A stretch of 64,000 nt of DNA from NCBI RefSeq assembly GCF_003688595.1, contig NZ_RCWT01000010.1, positions 186,001 through 250,000 of the forward strand, written 5' to 3'. Origin of the DNA: Sphingomonas sp. PP-F2F-G114-C0414 (GTDB lineage: Bacteria > Pseudomonadota > Alphaproteobacteria > Sphingomonadales > Sphingomonadaceae). Position 1 is the first letter of the stretch. Every line of letters starts with the position of its first letter. Made by a program: the position numbers and the translations under genes. The notes under the pieces were generated by a model. That model saw nothing but the letters and a program-made list of their open reading frames with translations. It was not told the DNA's origin and searched no databases. Positions 1-7,373 of the stretch are shown here, piece by piece.

Positions 1-738
1 CGTGGCCGATCGTTCCGGAAGGATGCATATGGCATCGCTGTCGGCGACGACCCGCTGCACCCAGTCTTCGCGATCGGATCGAAAACGGGGCTGCACGAGC
101 ACATCCCGCCGCGCGAAGTGATCGTGGATCTCGGCGCGAAACTCGCATTTCAGGCGGTCGACGAACGGAAACCTGACCAGGTCTTCGCCGCGCACGACCT
201 CACCGGCAGCTAGGGGATGGTTCGCGGAACAGCCGAGGACGAAGCGTTCGCGGAACAGCGGATGCACGTTTAGCTTGAACTCCGTTCGTGTTTCACGCGG
301 CAGGATGCAGGCGTGGTATTTTCCCGACAGCACCTCCGATGCGTCTTCGTTCGACTGCAGCGAGTGCAGCTTGATCTCGACCGACGGAACTTCCGCCAGC
401 GCGCTCTCGAAAAACGCCGAGAACGCCTTTGGTCCGACGGTCGGCGCTACGCCGACGTCCAATACGCGGTGCCCTCCCATCGCCCAGTTCTCGGAATGAT
501 CGCGGACGCTCCTTACCGCCGCCGCCATGCGCCTGAACTCGGCCTCGACGTCGTGACCGAGGCCGGTGAGGCGGCTGTTCTTCCCGTCGCGGTGGATCAG
601 TTTCCCGCCGAGTTCCTCCTCCAGGCGATGGATCGCGCGGGTCAGACTGGGTTGCGACACGCTGCTCAGCCGGGCTGCCGTCGTGAAATTGAGCGTCTCG
701 GCCAAGTTGATGAAGTAGCGGACTTGATTGAGTTCCAT
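1..738 (-). CDS. LysR-family transcriptional regulator, C-terminus outside window
   Basis: Reading leftward from the ATG at 738 gives an open frame of 246 codons with no stop before the window edge. It begins MELNQVRYFINLAETLNFT, the usual start of LysR proteins, and its N-terminal winged-helix domain (residues 1-60) contains the recognition-helix stretch VSQPSLTRAIHRLEEELGG. The rest is the start of the periplasmic-binding-protein-like effector domain. About 50 residues should be missing. The effector and targets cannot be read from the sequence. The 169-bp region in front of it holds several dyads that could be its own control sites. It is related in its N-terminus to the second LysR gene at 4393-5274. 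Confidence 0.93.
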   Translation of the reverse strand, partial: MELNQVRYFINLAETLNFTTAARLSSVSQPSLTRAIHRLEEELGGKLIHRDGKNSRLTGLGHDVEAEFRRMAAAVRSVRDHSENWAMGGHRVLDVGVAPTVGPKAFSAFFESALAEVPSVEIKLHSLQSNEDASEVLSGKYHACILPRETRTEFKLNVHPLFRERFVLGCSANHPLAAGEVVRGEDLVRFPFVDRLKCEFRAEIHDHFARRDVLVQPRFRSDREDWVQRVVADSDAICILPERSAT

Positions 739-806
739 AGCCTCGACCCCTCAGCCTGACCGCTTCTTCGTCCTCTGAGCGTGTCGTAGGTAAGAAGCCG
801 GTATAA

Positions 807-864
807 ATATGCTTGAGGCATATAGTTACCGTCCGCAGGCATTGCTATATGCGCCACGCACATA
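807..864. promoter_or_regulatory. Cluster of dyads upstream of the LysR gene
   Basis: Seen directly: ATATGC-N5-GCATAT at 807-823; GCATATAG (818-825) and its exact inverse CTATATGC (845-852) separated by 19 bp; and TATG-N9-CATA at 848-864. The region is AT-rich against a GC-rich background and lies between the NmrA gene's stop and the LysR start. Interrupted dyads of this kind are typical LysR operator sites. Which protein binds is inferred. Confidence 0.5.
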
Positions 865-907
865 ATGTCAGCGTGGGCTCGCGATCGGGCCTCGCGGTCT
901 TGGACAG

Positions 908-1753
908 TCAGCCGATGGGGGGCTGATGAAAGGCCCTCCTGTGAACCTCGAGAAAATCGGTGAGCGTGGTCGGATTTCGCCCCGTCACCTGCGCGACCTC
1001 GGTCGTGGTCCTGTCCTCCGCCCCCTGCGCGATCGCGTCATCCATGCGCGCGAGTGCATCCGCATAATGCTCGGGAATCCCGAACCCGGTGAAACGGCGT
1101 GCAAGCGCGTCCACCGACAACCGGCAATGGCGGACGGGACGCTGGGCTACCGCGGCGATCCGATCCGCTACCTCGTCGTAAGAGAGCGCTTCGGGACCGG
1201 TCAGGATCCTTTCTCCCGACCTGAAAATCGGATTGACCAGCGCTTCGACCGCGACCGCTGCGATGTCGGCGGCGTCGATGAACGGCGTGCGCCCATCCTG
1301 CGTCGCCGAATAGATGCAGCCCTCATGGATGATGGACGGCAGGTGCTGCGTGACGAAGTTCTGCATGAACCAACTCGGGCGCAGCACCACCCAACGCGGC
1401 GCGTTGGCGTGCAGCCACGCATGCACCTCCCCCATCATCGGACCGCCCTCCGGCAGCGACGAGGCGCTCAACAGCACGAGGTGCGTCACGCCGCGTTCCA
1501 CCGCCTGCTCCAGCAGCGGGCGCATGACGGGAAGGTGATCGGTTCGGTCGGTCGGCGCGACGAGGTAGACCGCGTCCACCCCGTCGAGCGCGGCACGATG
1601 CGAGGCGGTATCGCTCCAGTCGAAGCGAACCTGTCCCAGCGAGTTTGCATTGCGGGTCGCGATACGGGCTTCGACACCGCGGGCTGCGAGCTGTCGTGCG
1701 ACCAGCGAGCCCGTCTTGCCCGTGCCGCCTGTGACCAGGACCCGGTCAACCAT
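908..1753 (-). CDS. NmrA-like NAD(P)-binding family protein
   Basis: The 281-residue protein opens with VDRVLVTGGTGKTGSLVARQL, whose G-x-x-G-x-x-G loop is the dinucleotide-binding turn of an atypical short-chain dehydrogenase. The body resembles NmrA/azoreductase-like or quinone-reductase-like proteins: about 280 residues, no YxxxK catalytic pair evident, and a C-terminal substrate cap. Members act as soluble NAD(P)H sensors or reductases of quinones and other electrophiles. It starts 6 bp downstream of the stop of the NTF2-fold gene, so the two are probably co-transcribed from the promoter region that also serves the divergent TetR gene. Substrate unknown. Confidence 0.85.
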   Translation of the reverse strand: MVDRVLVTGGTGKTGSLVARQLAARGVEARIATRNANSLGQVRFDWSDTASHRAALDGVDAVYLVAPTDRTDHLPVMRPLLEQAVERGVTHLVLLSASSLPEGGPMMGEVHAWLHANAPRWVVLRPSWFMQNFVTQHLPSIIHEGCIYSATQDGRTPFIDAADIAAVAVEALVNPIFRSGERILTGPEALSYDEVADRIAAVAQRPVRHCRLSVDALARRFTGFGIPEHYADALARMDDAIAQGAEDRTTTEVAQVTGRNPTTLTDFLEVHRRAFHQPPIG

Positions 1754-1759
1754 GATCGG

Positions 1760-2197
1760 TCACTCCTTCAGTGAGGCAATGGCGGCGCCACCGCGAAGTG
1801 CGCGCAGCACCACCAGCGGATTCCAGTAATCGCGATATTGGACGATCCGTCCGGCGTGCGTCCGGATCACCGATATATAGCGCTGGTCGTACGCCTCGCC
1901 TGTCGAAACGCCGTGCCCGAAGCCTTCGAACTCCACGATGGTCACGTCGGGGTCGGTCGTAGCGTAAACGGTCGGCTCACCCATGCCATCGAAGGCGATC
2001 ATCTCGCCCAGGCTGTCGAGATGGCGTGCGATCGCAGCCTTACCCTCCAATCGGGTCGTCAGACCGGGGGGCGCGTAGGGAAATTCCATCACGCCGTCGT
2101 CGGCCATCATGTCGAGAAACGTGGCAGCATCCGCGGCGATGCGATCGCCCAATGCCTTTCGCAGCATCGTCGAAAAGCTTTCCACACTGTCTGTCAT
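1760..2197 (-). CDS. SnoaL/NTF2-fold protein
   Basis: A 145-residue protein starting at MTDSVESFSTML. A longer upstream frame exists, but it would run through the TetR gene and is not used. The pattern (helices, then FLDMMADDGVMEFPYAPPG, and a curved sheet ending YRDYWNPLVVL) is that of the nuclear-transport-factor-2/SnoaL fold, found in small isomerases, hydrolases and ligand-binding proteins. It is the first gene of a two-gene unit with the NmrA-like gene and faces the TetR gene across a 57-bp gap containing palindromes. It therefore probably belongs to a small TetR-controlled detoxification or secondary-metabolism unit. The reaction is not predictable. Confidence 0.82.
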   Translation of the reverse strand: MTDSVESFSTMLRKALGDRIAADAATFLDMMADDGVMEFPYAPPGLTTRLEGKAAIARHLDSLGEMIAFDGMGEPTVYATTDPDVTIVEFEGFGHGVSTGEAYDQRYISVIRTHAGRIVQYRDYWNPLVVLRALRGGAAIASLKE

Positions 2198-2212
2198 ACG
2201 ATAGCTCCAGAA

Positions 2213-2277
2213 CGTCGGAACGGTAGCGTTCCACCAAGATATAAGGACCTGACGATGGAACGCAACCGTTCCGACGA
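2213..2277. promoter_or_regulatory. Twin palindromic operator in divergent TetR promoter
   Basis: Two palindromes share identical arms: GGAACG-GTAG-CGTTCC at 2217-2232 and GGAACG-CAAC-CGTTCC at 2257-2272, spaced 40 bp centre to centre (about four helical turns). The whole region is itself symmetric, with CGTCGGAACG at 2213-2222 inverted as CGTTCCGACG at 2268-2277. The right palindrome begins inside the TetR start codon at 2255-2257. The position is as expected for a TetR operator controlling both divergent transcripts. Binding is inferred. Confidence 0.75.
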
Positions 2278-2890
2278 ATCCCGGAAGACCGTTCGCGTTC
2301 CGAGCGGGGCAGCGATCATGCGCGGCGACGTTACCGAGGCGCTGACGCGCGTCTTCTTCGACGAATGGGCCCGGACGGGCTATGCGGGATTGAGCCTGGA
2401 ACGGGTGGCGCGGACCGCGGGCGTCGGCAAGGCTGCGCTCTACCGCCGCTGGCCGGACAAGGCGTCGATGGCCAGCGATCTGTTGTCGCGGGTCGGGCTG
2501 ACGATCACCGACGTCGAGGAACGCGGCTCGCTGGAAGCGGATCTGGAAGCCGCGCTGTTCGCGCTGCGCCGCGTGCTGCGTCACCCCAAGGTGCGACGCA
2601 TCCTGACCGACCTCCACGGCGAGATCGAGCGGACACCGGCACTGGGCGCGGCGATCCGCCCGTTCCAGCGCGCGCGACGCGAGCGGGTCGACGGGCTGAT
2701 CGATCGGGCGATCGGACGTCGCGAAGTGTCACCGCTGGTGGACCGACAGATGGCGGCCGATCTTATTGCCGCCCCGCTATATTGGCGGCTTGCGGTCGTG
2801 GGTGGCCGATCGGATCGCGCCTACATCGAACGGCTTGCTCGGGTCACTGGTGCCGCAATCCGAGCAAGCGAGGCTCGACATGCGTCCTGA
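2255..2890 (+). CDS. TetR/AcrR-family transcriptional regulator
   Basis: The start is the ATG of MERNRSDESRK; the open frame extends further upstream, but through the NTF2-fold gene. The 211-residue protein has a TetR winged helix-turn-helix at about residues 35-70 (LSLERVARTAGVGKAALYRRWPDK) followed by a helical ligand-binding domain with a TetR_C-type ending. It most likely represses itself and the divergent NTF2/NmrA unit through the twin palindrome lying on its own start codon. The inducer is unknown; the neighbouring reductase suggests an electrophile or aromatic compound. Confidence 0.9.
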   Translation: MERNRSDESRKTVRVPSGAAIMRGDVTEALTRVFFDEWARTGYAGLSLERVARTAGVGKAALYRRWPDKASMASDLLSRVGLTITDVEERGSLEADLEAALFALRRVLRHPKVRRILTDLHGEIERTPALGAAIRPFQRARRERVDGLIDRAIGRREVSPLVDRQMAADLIAAPLYWRLAVVGGRSDRAYIERLARVTGAAIRASEARHAS

Positions 2891-2972
2891 TGGGGAGGGG
2901 CGGCGTCACGGTGGCTAATTGCCCGGGGGCTTGTTCGATCGCTCAGCGTCGAGCGGAGCCGATGACAACCTC

Positions 2973-3512
2973 CTACGCGTCGTCCTTCGTCTCGCGGTCT
3001 ACGCCTCGTTCGAGCAATTCGGCATCGATGGGGCAGTTCGTGCAGCCTTCGTAGCAGCACAGGCGGCAGATGCGGTAGGATTGGTCAAGGTTTTGCAAGC
3101 GATCGCGCAAGACGCGTTCGGCGATGTCGGACAGGATTTTCAGATCCTCCGGGGTCAGGATCGACAGCCCTTCGGCAATAACCTGATCGCGCGAGGCGAG
3201 GACCGCGTCGCTTGCGATCCTGCCGGCGGGCGTCAGATAGAGCGAACGCGTGCGCCCGTCCGTCGAATGCTCGCGACGCTCGATCAGCCGTTCGGCTGCC
3301 AAACGATCGACTAGGCGTACGGTCCCCGCATGCGAAAGTCCTACCCCGACGGCTAGCATGCGGATCGAGAGACCGGGCTCGTGCGCGAGCAACGCCAGCG
3401 CAGATGCGGCGGGGCCCGCTTCCGGCGCCTGCGATGCGCTGGCGCGAACGATATCGTCGCTGATCATGAGGGCGAACGCCCCGAAGACGTTTCGATCGCG
3501 CACTGTGTCCAT
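2973..3512 (-). CDS. MarR-family regulator with C-terminal cysteine cluster
   Basis: A 179-residue protein with a MarR winged helix (residues about 40-100: ALALLAHEPGLSIRMLAVGVGLS, wing STDGRTRSLYLTPAG). After the usual dimerisation helix it carries a tail with five cysteines: C149, C152, C153, C157 and C160 (C-x2-CC-x3-C-x2-C). Such a cluster could bind zinc or an iron-sulfur centre, or act as a redox switch. The divergent neighbour is a thioredoxin-fold peroxiredoxin-like gene, which fits a redox role. A TATG-N9-CATA dyad lies 10-26 bp upstream of its start. Family assignment is firm; the sensing role is inferred. Confidence 0.9.
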   Translation of the reverse strand: MDTVRDRNVFGAFALMISDDIVRASASQAPEAGPAASALALLAHEPGLSIRMLAVGVGLSHAGTVRLVDRLAAERLIERREHSTDGRTRSLYLTPAGRIASDAVLASRDQVIAEGLSILTPEDLKILSDIAERVLRDRLQNLDQSYRICRLCCYEGCTNCPIDAELLERGVDRETKDDA

Positions 3513-3521
3513 TCACCATCT

Positions 3522-3538
3522 TATGTGCGCGGAGCATA
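3522..3538. promoter_or_regulatory. Candidate MarR operator (TATG-N9-CATA)
   Basis: An imperfect palindrome TATGTGCGCGGAGCATA lies just upstream of the MarR start codon in the divergent region shared with the peroxiredoxin-like gene. The same TATG-N9-CATA layout occurs at 848-864. Assignment to this MarR protein is inference. Confidence 0.35.
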
Positions 3539-3669
3539 GACAGCAAGGTGCATGCTGTTCCTGTTCGACCCTGCGAGGGGAAGCCAACGCTGCGCGATCC
3601 TCGGCTACCGATATCGCTCTCGCAATTTGGTGCTGTGCCATCCGTGCGGTTCGACGCTATCCTGCATGC

Positions 3670-4314
3670 ATGACCACCATTCGAGTGCAGTCCTGCTCTG
3701 ACGCCGAAGCTGCGGTCGCGGAGTTGGGCTTTGCGTCGGTCTACGAGGAGTTCATCGCGCGATTGCAGAGCCTTCGCGTAGGGAAAGAGGCGCCTCGCGG
3801 GGGCGCGCAGTTCCCGGACCTTTCGCTTCCCGACGCATCGGGCCGCTACCGTTCGATCCGGCAGTTGCAGGGTGAACGGCCGATCGTCGTCAGCTTCAAT
3901 CGCGGATTATGGTGTCCGTTCTGCGTGCATGAACTGCAATCCTGGGCCGCTGCTTCGTCCGCGCTTGAAGACGTGGGCGCAAGTCTGGTCGTCGTGACCG
4001 GCGAGACCGGCGAAGGAGCTTCCGCCATACAGGGCATGATCGGACCACGCGCGACGTTGCTCTGCGACGTCGACCACGGCGCTGCGCTGGCGTGCGGGTT
4101 GGCGTTCCCGGTGGGCGAGGATGTGAAGCGGCGGTATCTTGCGATCGGGCTCGACTTGGCGTCTATCTACGGCAGCGATGGGGGCTTTCTGCCGATCCCG
4201 GCAACGTTCGTCGTCGGCGAAGACGGCATCATCCGTTACGCGCATGTCGATCCCGACTTTCGACTGCGGCCCGAACCGCTGGACATCGTCGCGTTCCTTG
4301 CGGCGATGGGCTGA
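3670..4314 (+). CDS. Peroxiredoxin-like (AhpC/TSA) thioredoxin-fold protein
   Basis: 214 residues from the ATG of MTTIRVQS; the longer open frame upstream would overlap the divergent MarR gene. The thioredoxin-fold core has RPIVVSFNRGLWCPFCVHELQ, giving a C-x2-C centre at the peroxidatic position, and the typical later stretch LPIPATFVVGEDGIIRYAHVD. Proteins of this peroxiredoxin-like family reduce peroxides or act as thiol-disulfide enzymes in the cytosol; no signal peptide is visible. Placement opposite the cysteine-rich MarR gene suggests redox-regulated expression. The electron donor is unknown. Confidence 0.88.
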   Translation: MTTIRVQSCSDAEAAVAELGFASVYEEFIARLQSLRVGKEAPRGGAQFPDLSLPDASGRYRSIRQLQGERPIVVSFNRGLWCPFCVHELQSWAAASSALEDVGASLVVVTGETGEGASAIQGMIGPRATLLCDVDHGAALACGLAFPVGEDVKRRYLAIGLDLASIYGSDGGFLPIPATFVVGEDGIIRYAHVDPDFRLRPEPLDIVAFLAAMG

Positions 4315-4392
4315 GCGGGGCGAGGGCGTCAAGGGCAGGCCATTCGGGCAGGGTACGTCTCCCGGTACGTCGGCATGGCCCGGCATTTCAGC

Positions 4393-5274
4393 TCAGGCTG
4401 CGGCCGCCGCCCAGCTGCGGGCGCGTGAGGCGCGTACGAAGGCATCGGCAGCGATGCTGCGCTTACGTCCCGCCACCGCGCCCAGGACGACGTCGCGCCT
4501 GACCTCGACATCGGCAAATTGGAACGCGCACAAGCGCTCGTCGTCGCGAGGCCGCGGAATGAACGCGCTGCCGAGCCCCGAGATGACCAGTTGCTTCACC
4601 TGCGCCATATCGGTGGCGCTATGCCGCACGATCGGTACGAAGCCATGCGGGGCGGCGAGGGTCTTGAGCCGGGCGCACCCGTTGCCCTCATGGTCGATCC
4701 AGGACTCATCGCGCACCGACAGCAGCGACGGCATCGCGCCCCCGGCGAGCGGATGGCCGGCGCGCGTGACCATGTGATAGCTATGGTCGAACAGCGGCCA
4801 GACATCGAGGCGATCGGGCGCGTCGTCCGGCAGCTCGATCACGACCAGATCCAGCGTACCGTTCATCGCCGCTTCGATCAGTTCGCCCGGCGCCCCGCTA
4901 GACAGCGACAGCTCGAAACCGGGGAGACAGCCGGCAAGCTCCTCCAGGATCCTGTCCAGCGTATCGGACTCGATCGCCGCATCGACGCCAAGCGCGAGCG
5001 GCACCACGCCCGCCCTCCCGATGCCCTTGGCGAAGGCCATCGTGGCCTGTGCCGCCTCGAACGTGCGGCTGAGATGCGGCAACATCTGACGTCCGAGACT
5101 GGTGAGGTGGGTGTGGCTGCGCTCGCGACGAAACAATTCTCCGCCGAACTCGTCCTCGAGCTTCTGGATCGCGCGGGTCAGCGACGGCTGAGACACGTTG
5201 GACTCTTCGGCCGCTCGGGTGAAGTTGAGCAGCCGCGCCATTGCGAGGAAGTACCGTACCTGGTGCATCTCCAT
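4393..5274 (-). CDS. LysR-family transcriptional regulator
   Basis: Complete LysR protein of 293 residues from MEMHQVRYFLAMARLLNFT; an in-frame ATG five codons earlier (5289) is possible but adds residues not typical of the family. The winged helix holds VSQPSLTRAIQKLEDEFGG. The effector domain follows, and a C-terminal alanine-rich tail ends the protein. It lies 173 bp beyond the stop of the DUF417 gene on the same strand and converges with the peroxiredoxin-like gene. The regulated genes are probably close by, but none is marked by a clear site. Confidence 0.9.
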   Translation of the reverse strand: MEMHQVRYFLAMARLLNFTRAAEESNVSQPSLTRAIQKLEDEFGGELFRRERSHTHLTSLGRQMLPHLSRTFEAAQATMAFAKGIGRAGVVPLALGVDAAIESDTLDRILEELAGCLPGFELSLSSGAPGELIEAAMNGTLDLVVIELPDDAPDRLDVWPLFDHSYHMVTRAGHPLAGGAMPSLLSVRDESWIDHEGNGCARLKTLAAPHGFVPIVRHSATDMAQVKQLVISGLGSAFIPRPRDDERLCAFQFADVEVRRDVVLGAVAGRKRSIAADAFVRASRARSWAAAAA

Positions 5275-5447
5275 AGGCGAGCGTACCATGCGCGCCGACC
5301 GGTGGCGACCCTGTCGCCAACCGTGCCGGCCATCGCGGAAGGGGGCGTCGCCATACAGTGACGTACGCGAGGCGGGACGTCGAACGAGCCACTATTCGAG
5401 GAATTGATCGGGCAGGATTTGCGCGCGCGTTCGCGCAAACATCGATG

Positions 5448-5936
5448 TTACGCGGGCAGGGGGGCGCTCTTGGTTCGGACCGAGGCAAACAGCAGCACCA
5501 GGGACGCCGCCAGCAGGACCGCGTCCTTGAGCAGAAATTGTCCCGGTACGGCAGAAATGGCGGGAAAGCCGCCGGCAGCCGGCTCCGCGACACCGGGCGT
5601 GGTGAAGAGAAAGGTCAGCGTGATCAGATAGGTCGCGGTCGCCATCAGCGCGCCGAGTGCCGAGAGGATCGGACGAAATGCGCCGAGGATTAGAAAGACG
5701 GCGGTCAAGAGTTCGACGGCGCCGATGACGTAACTCTGCCCCTGCGTCCCGAACACGCCCAGCCAGTTCATGATCGGGCTGTGGCCGATGAACGGTGCGA
5801 TACCCGAGGCTTCATATGCCGTGAGCTTCATCGCGCCGAACCACAGGAATACGATCACGAGCGCCCATCTGAGCAAGGCGAGCTCGCTTCGGTCGTGCTC
5901 GGGGACAAGGAAATCGTAACGGTCGACGATGCTCAT
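5448..5936 (-). CDS. DUF417/YkgB-like inner-membrane protein
   Basis: A 162-residue protein with four hydrophobic segments (about residues 22-40, 68-88, 93-113 and 132-152) in the pattern of the DUF417 (YkgB/RclC-like) group of the DoxX superfamily. LLRWALVIVFLWFGAMKLTAYEA is the recognisable N-terminal signature region. E. coli RclC belongs to a reactive-chlorine resistance operon, so a stress role is plausible but not shown here. It follows the metallo-beta-lactamase gene by 66 bp on the same strand and is probably in the same transcript. Confidence 0.82.
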   Translation of the reverse strand: MSIVDRYDFLVPEHDRSELALLRWALVIVFLWFGAMKLTAYEASGIAPFIGHSPIMNWLGVFGTQGQSYVIGAVELLTAVFLILGAFRPILSALGALMATATYLITLTFLFTTPGVAEPAAGGFPAISAVPGQFLLKDAVLLAASLVLLFASVRTKSAPLPA

Positions 5937-6002
5937 CTGAAATTCCTGACGGTTCGTCGTGGCACGCTCGAAGGAGACTGGCAGTCGCGGCGACCCTGCG
6001 CG

Positions 6003-6992
6003 CTATTGGGCCGTGTTCGAGGGCGCCGCTGCCCGGTTGGCATAGTCGATCGGAAACCACCGATAGCCGGCGCCGTCGCGGGCGATGTGCCCCACGCCCG
6101 GAAAGGCGAGGTGTGGCGCGGCAACGAGGGTCCGGTCGTCGGCGAACGCCGCGAACGCCCGTTGTCGGACCGCGCGCGCCTTGGCCTGGTTCTGGTCGAA
6201 GGTGACGGTCACGTCCGGCCGGGGAAACTGGACGGCGGCGGCGTGGATGGTGTCGCCGATGAACACCAGCGTCGAGCCGCGGCTGCTCAGCGTGTAGAAC
6301 GTAGCGCCCGGCGTATGACCGGGGCGGAGCTCCGCGGTAAGGCCTGGGAAAATCTCGCCGGAACGGTCGAATGCGCGAACCTTGCCCGCATCGACATAGG
6401 GTTTCAGCATCGCCGTTCCCTGCTCGAAGTGGTGGATGTCATAGCCCGTCTTCGCTGCGTTGGCCGTGTCGAGGAAGAAGTCGAGGTCCGCCTTCCCGAC
6501 GTGCACCGTGGCATTTTTGAACATGATCTTCCCGTCCCGCACGAGCCCGCCGCTATGGTCCGCGTGGATGTGCGAGAGCAGGATGTCGGTGATCTGGTCC
6601 GGACCGATCCCGGCCAGCGCAAGTGCTTCGGGAAGCCTGCCGCCGTTCCCCGGACCGAAGAGGTCGCCTGCACCCGTGTCCACGAGAATCCTGCGATCGC
6701 CCAGTTCGACGAGGAACGCGTTGATCGATACCTCCATCGGATTGGCGATGAAGCTGCGGGCAAGCATCGCGTCCACCTCGGCGTGCGAGGTGCCTCGCAG
6801 CAGCTTGGGCAGGTCGATAGGGACACTGCCGTCGGAGAGCGCCGTGACCTGCACATCACCGATCGAGAACCGATAGACGGCGGGCGTCTGCCTCACGCCC
6901 CCGGGTATCGTCGTCTGCGCCGCTGCTGCGGTCGCAGAGGCTACGCAGAGCAGCGCGCCTGACACGACGTTCGCAAAGAAGGGCCGCGTCAT
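6003..6992 (-). CDS. Exported metallo-beta-lactamase-fold hydrolase
   Basis: 329 residues with a signal peptide (MTRPFFANVVSGALLCVASATAAAAQ, cleavage near 26) and an MBL-fold domain carrying the metal motif SHIHADHSGG (HxHxDH), later PGHTPG (third histidine), FIGDTIH (bridging Asp) and APHLAFPGVGHI. The layout matches periplasmic lactonase/quorum-quenching-like or generic MBL hydrolases rather than class B beta-lactamases. Its ATG overlaps the stop of a small upstream ORF by 4 nt (ATGA), suggesting coupled translation, and a DUF417 gene follows. The substrate cannot be assigned. Confidence 0.88.
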   Translation of the reverse strand: MTRPFFANVVSGALLCVASATAAAAQTTIPGGVRQTPAVYRFSIGDVQVTALSDGSVPIDLPKLLRGTSHAEVDAMLARSFIANPMEVSINAFLVELGDRRILVDTGAGDLFGPGNGGRLPEALALAGIGPDQITDILLSHIHADHSGGLVRDGKIMFKNATVHVGKADLDFFLDTANAAKTGYDIHHFEQGTAMLKPYVDAGKVRAFDRSGEIFPGLTAELRPGHTPGATFYTLSSRGSTLVFIGDTIHAAAVQFPRPDVTVTFDQNQAKARAVRQRAFAAFADDRTLVAAPHLAFPGVGHIARDGAGYRWFPIDYANRAAAPSNTAQ

Positions 6993-7186
6993 CGTCCATG
7001 TCGCCAGATCGGGCGCTGGTAGAGTGCCGCGGTATCGGGACGCGATGCGACCGCCGAAGCCTTGAACAGGGCGTGACCCTTTTCGCTCTGCGCCAGCCCG
7101 GCTACGGTCACCTCGATCCGCGTGAAGAGGATGCCGGGGGAGGGCAGGGTCTCGCCTGCCATCGTATCGGTGGGGTGCAGCGGCAT
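6989..7186 (-). CDS. Small hypothetical protein coupled to the MBL gene
   Basis: A 65-codon ORF whose TGA overlaps the ATG of the metallo-beta-lactamase gene (ATGA). A possible ribosome site (GGAG) lies about 8 bp before its start at 7186. The predicted protein (start MPLHPTDTMAGETLPSP) has no recognised domain, signal peptide or membrane segment. It could be a genuine small protein, a leader that couples translation, or chance. Only the coupling geometry supports it. Confidence 0.35.
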   Translation of the reverse strand: MPLHPTDTMAGETLPSPGILFTRIEVTVAGLAQSEKGHALFKASAVASRPDTAALYQRPIWRHGR

Positions 7187-7373
7187 GGCGTGGACTCCGT
7201 TGTTCTCTTTCCCGACGCTACCGGTCCATCGCCTGCGGGGGAAATACCGCTGACGTATAGTTTCGATAGCCGGAGCGTCGGACGCTGCCGTGCGGAGCTG
7301 GGCGAAGTCGTTCCATGTGTCGTCGAGCTTCGATAAAGTGGGGGGAGGGACCTAAACGAGAGTCCTCCTCTCC

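Noticed and set aside
7327..7373. Terminator after GH29
   Set aside because: Only an imperfect GGAGGGAC/GTCCTCC pairing with a bulge and no T-tract; too weak.
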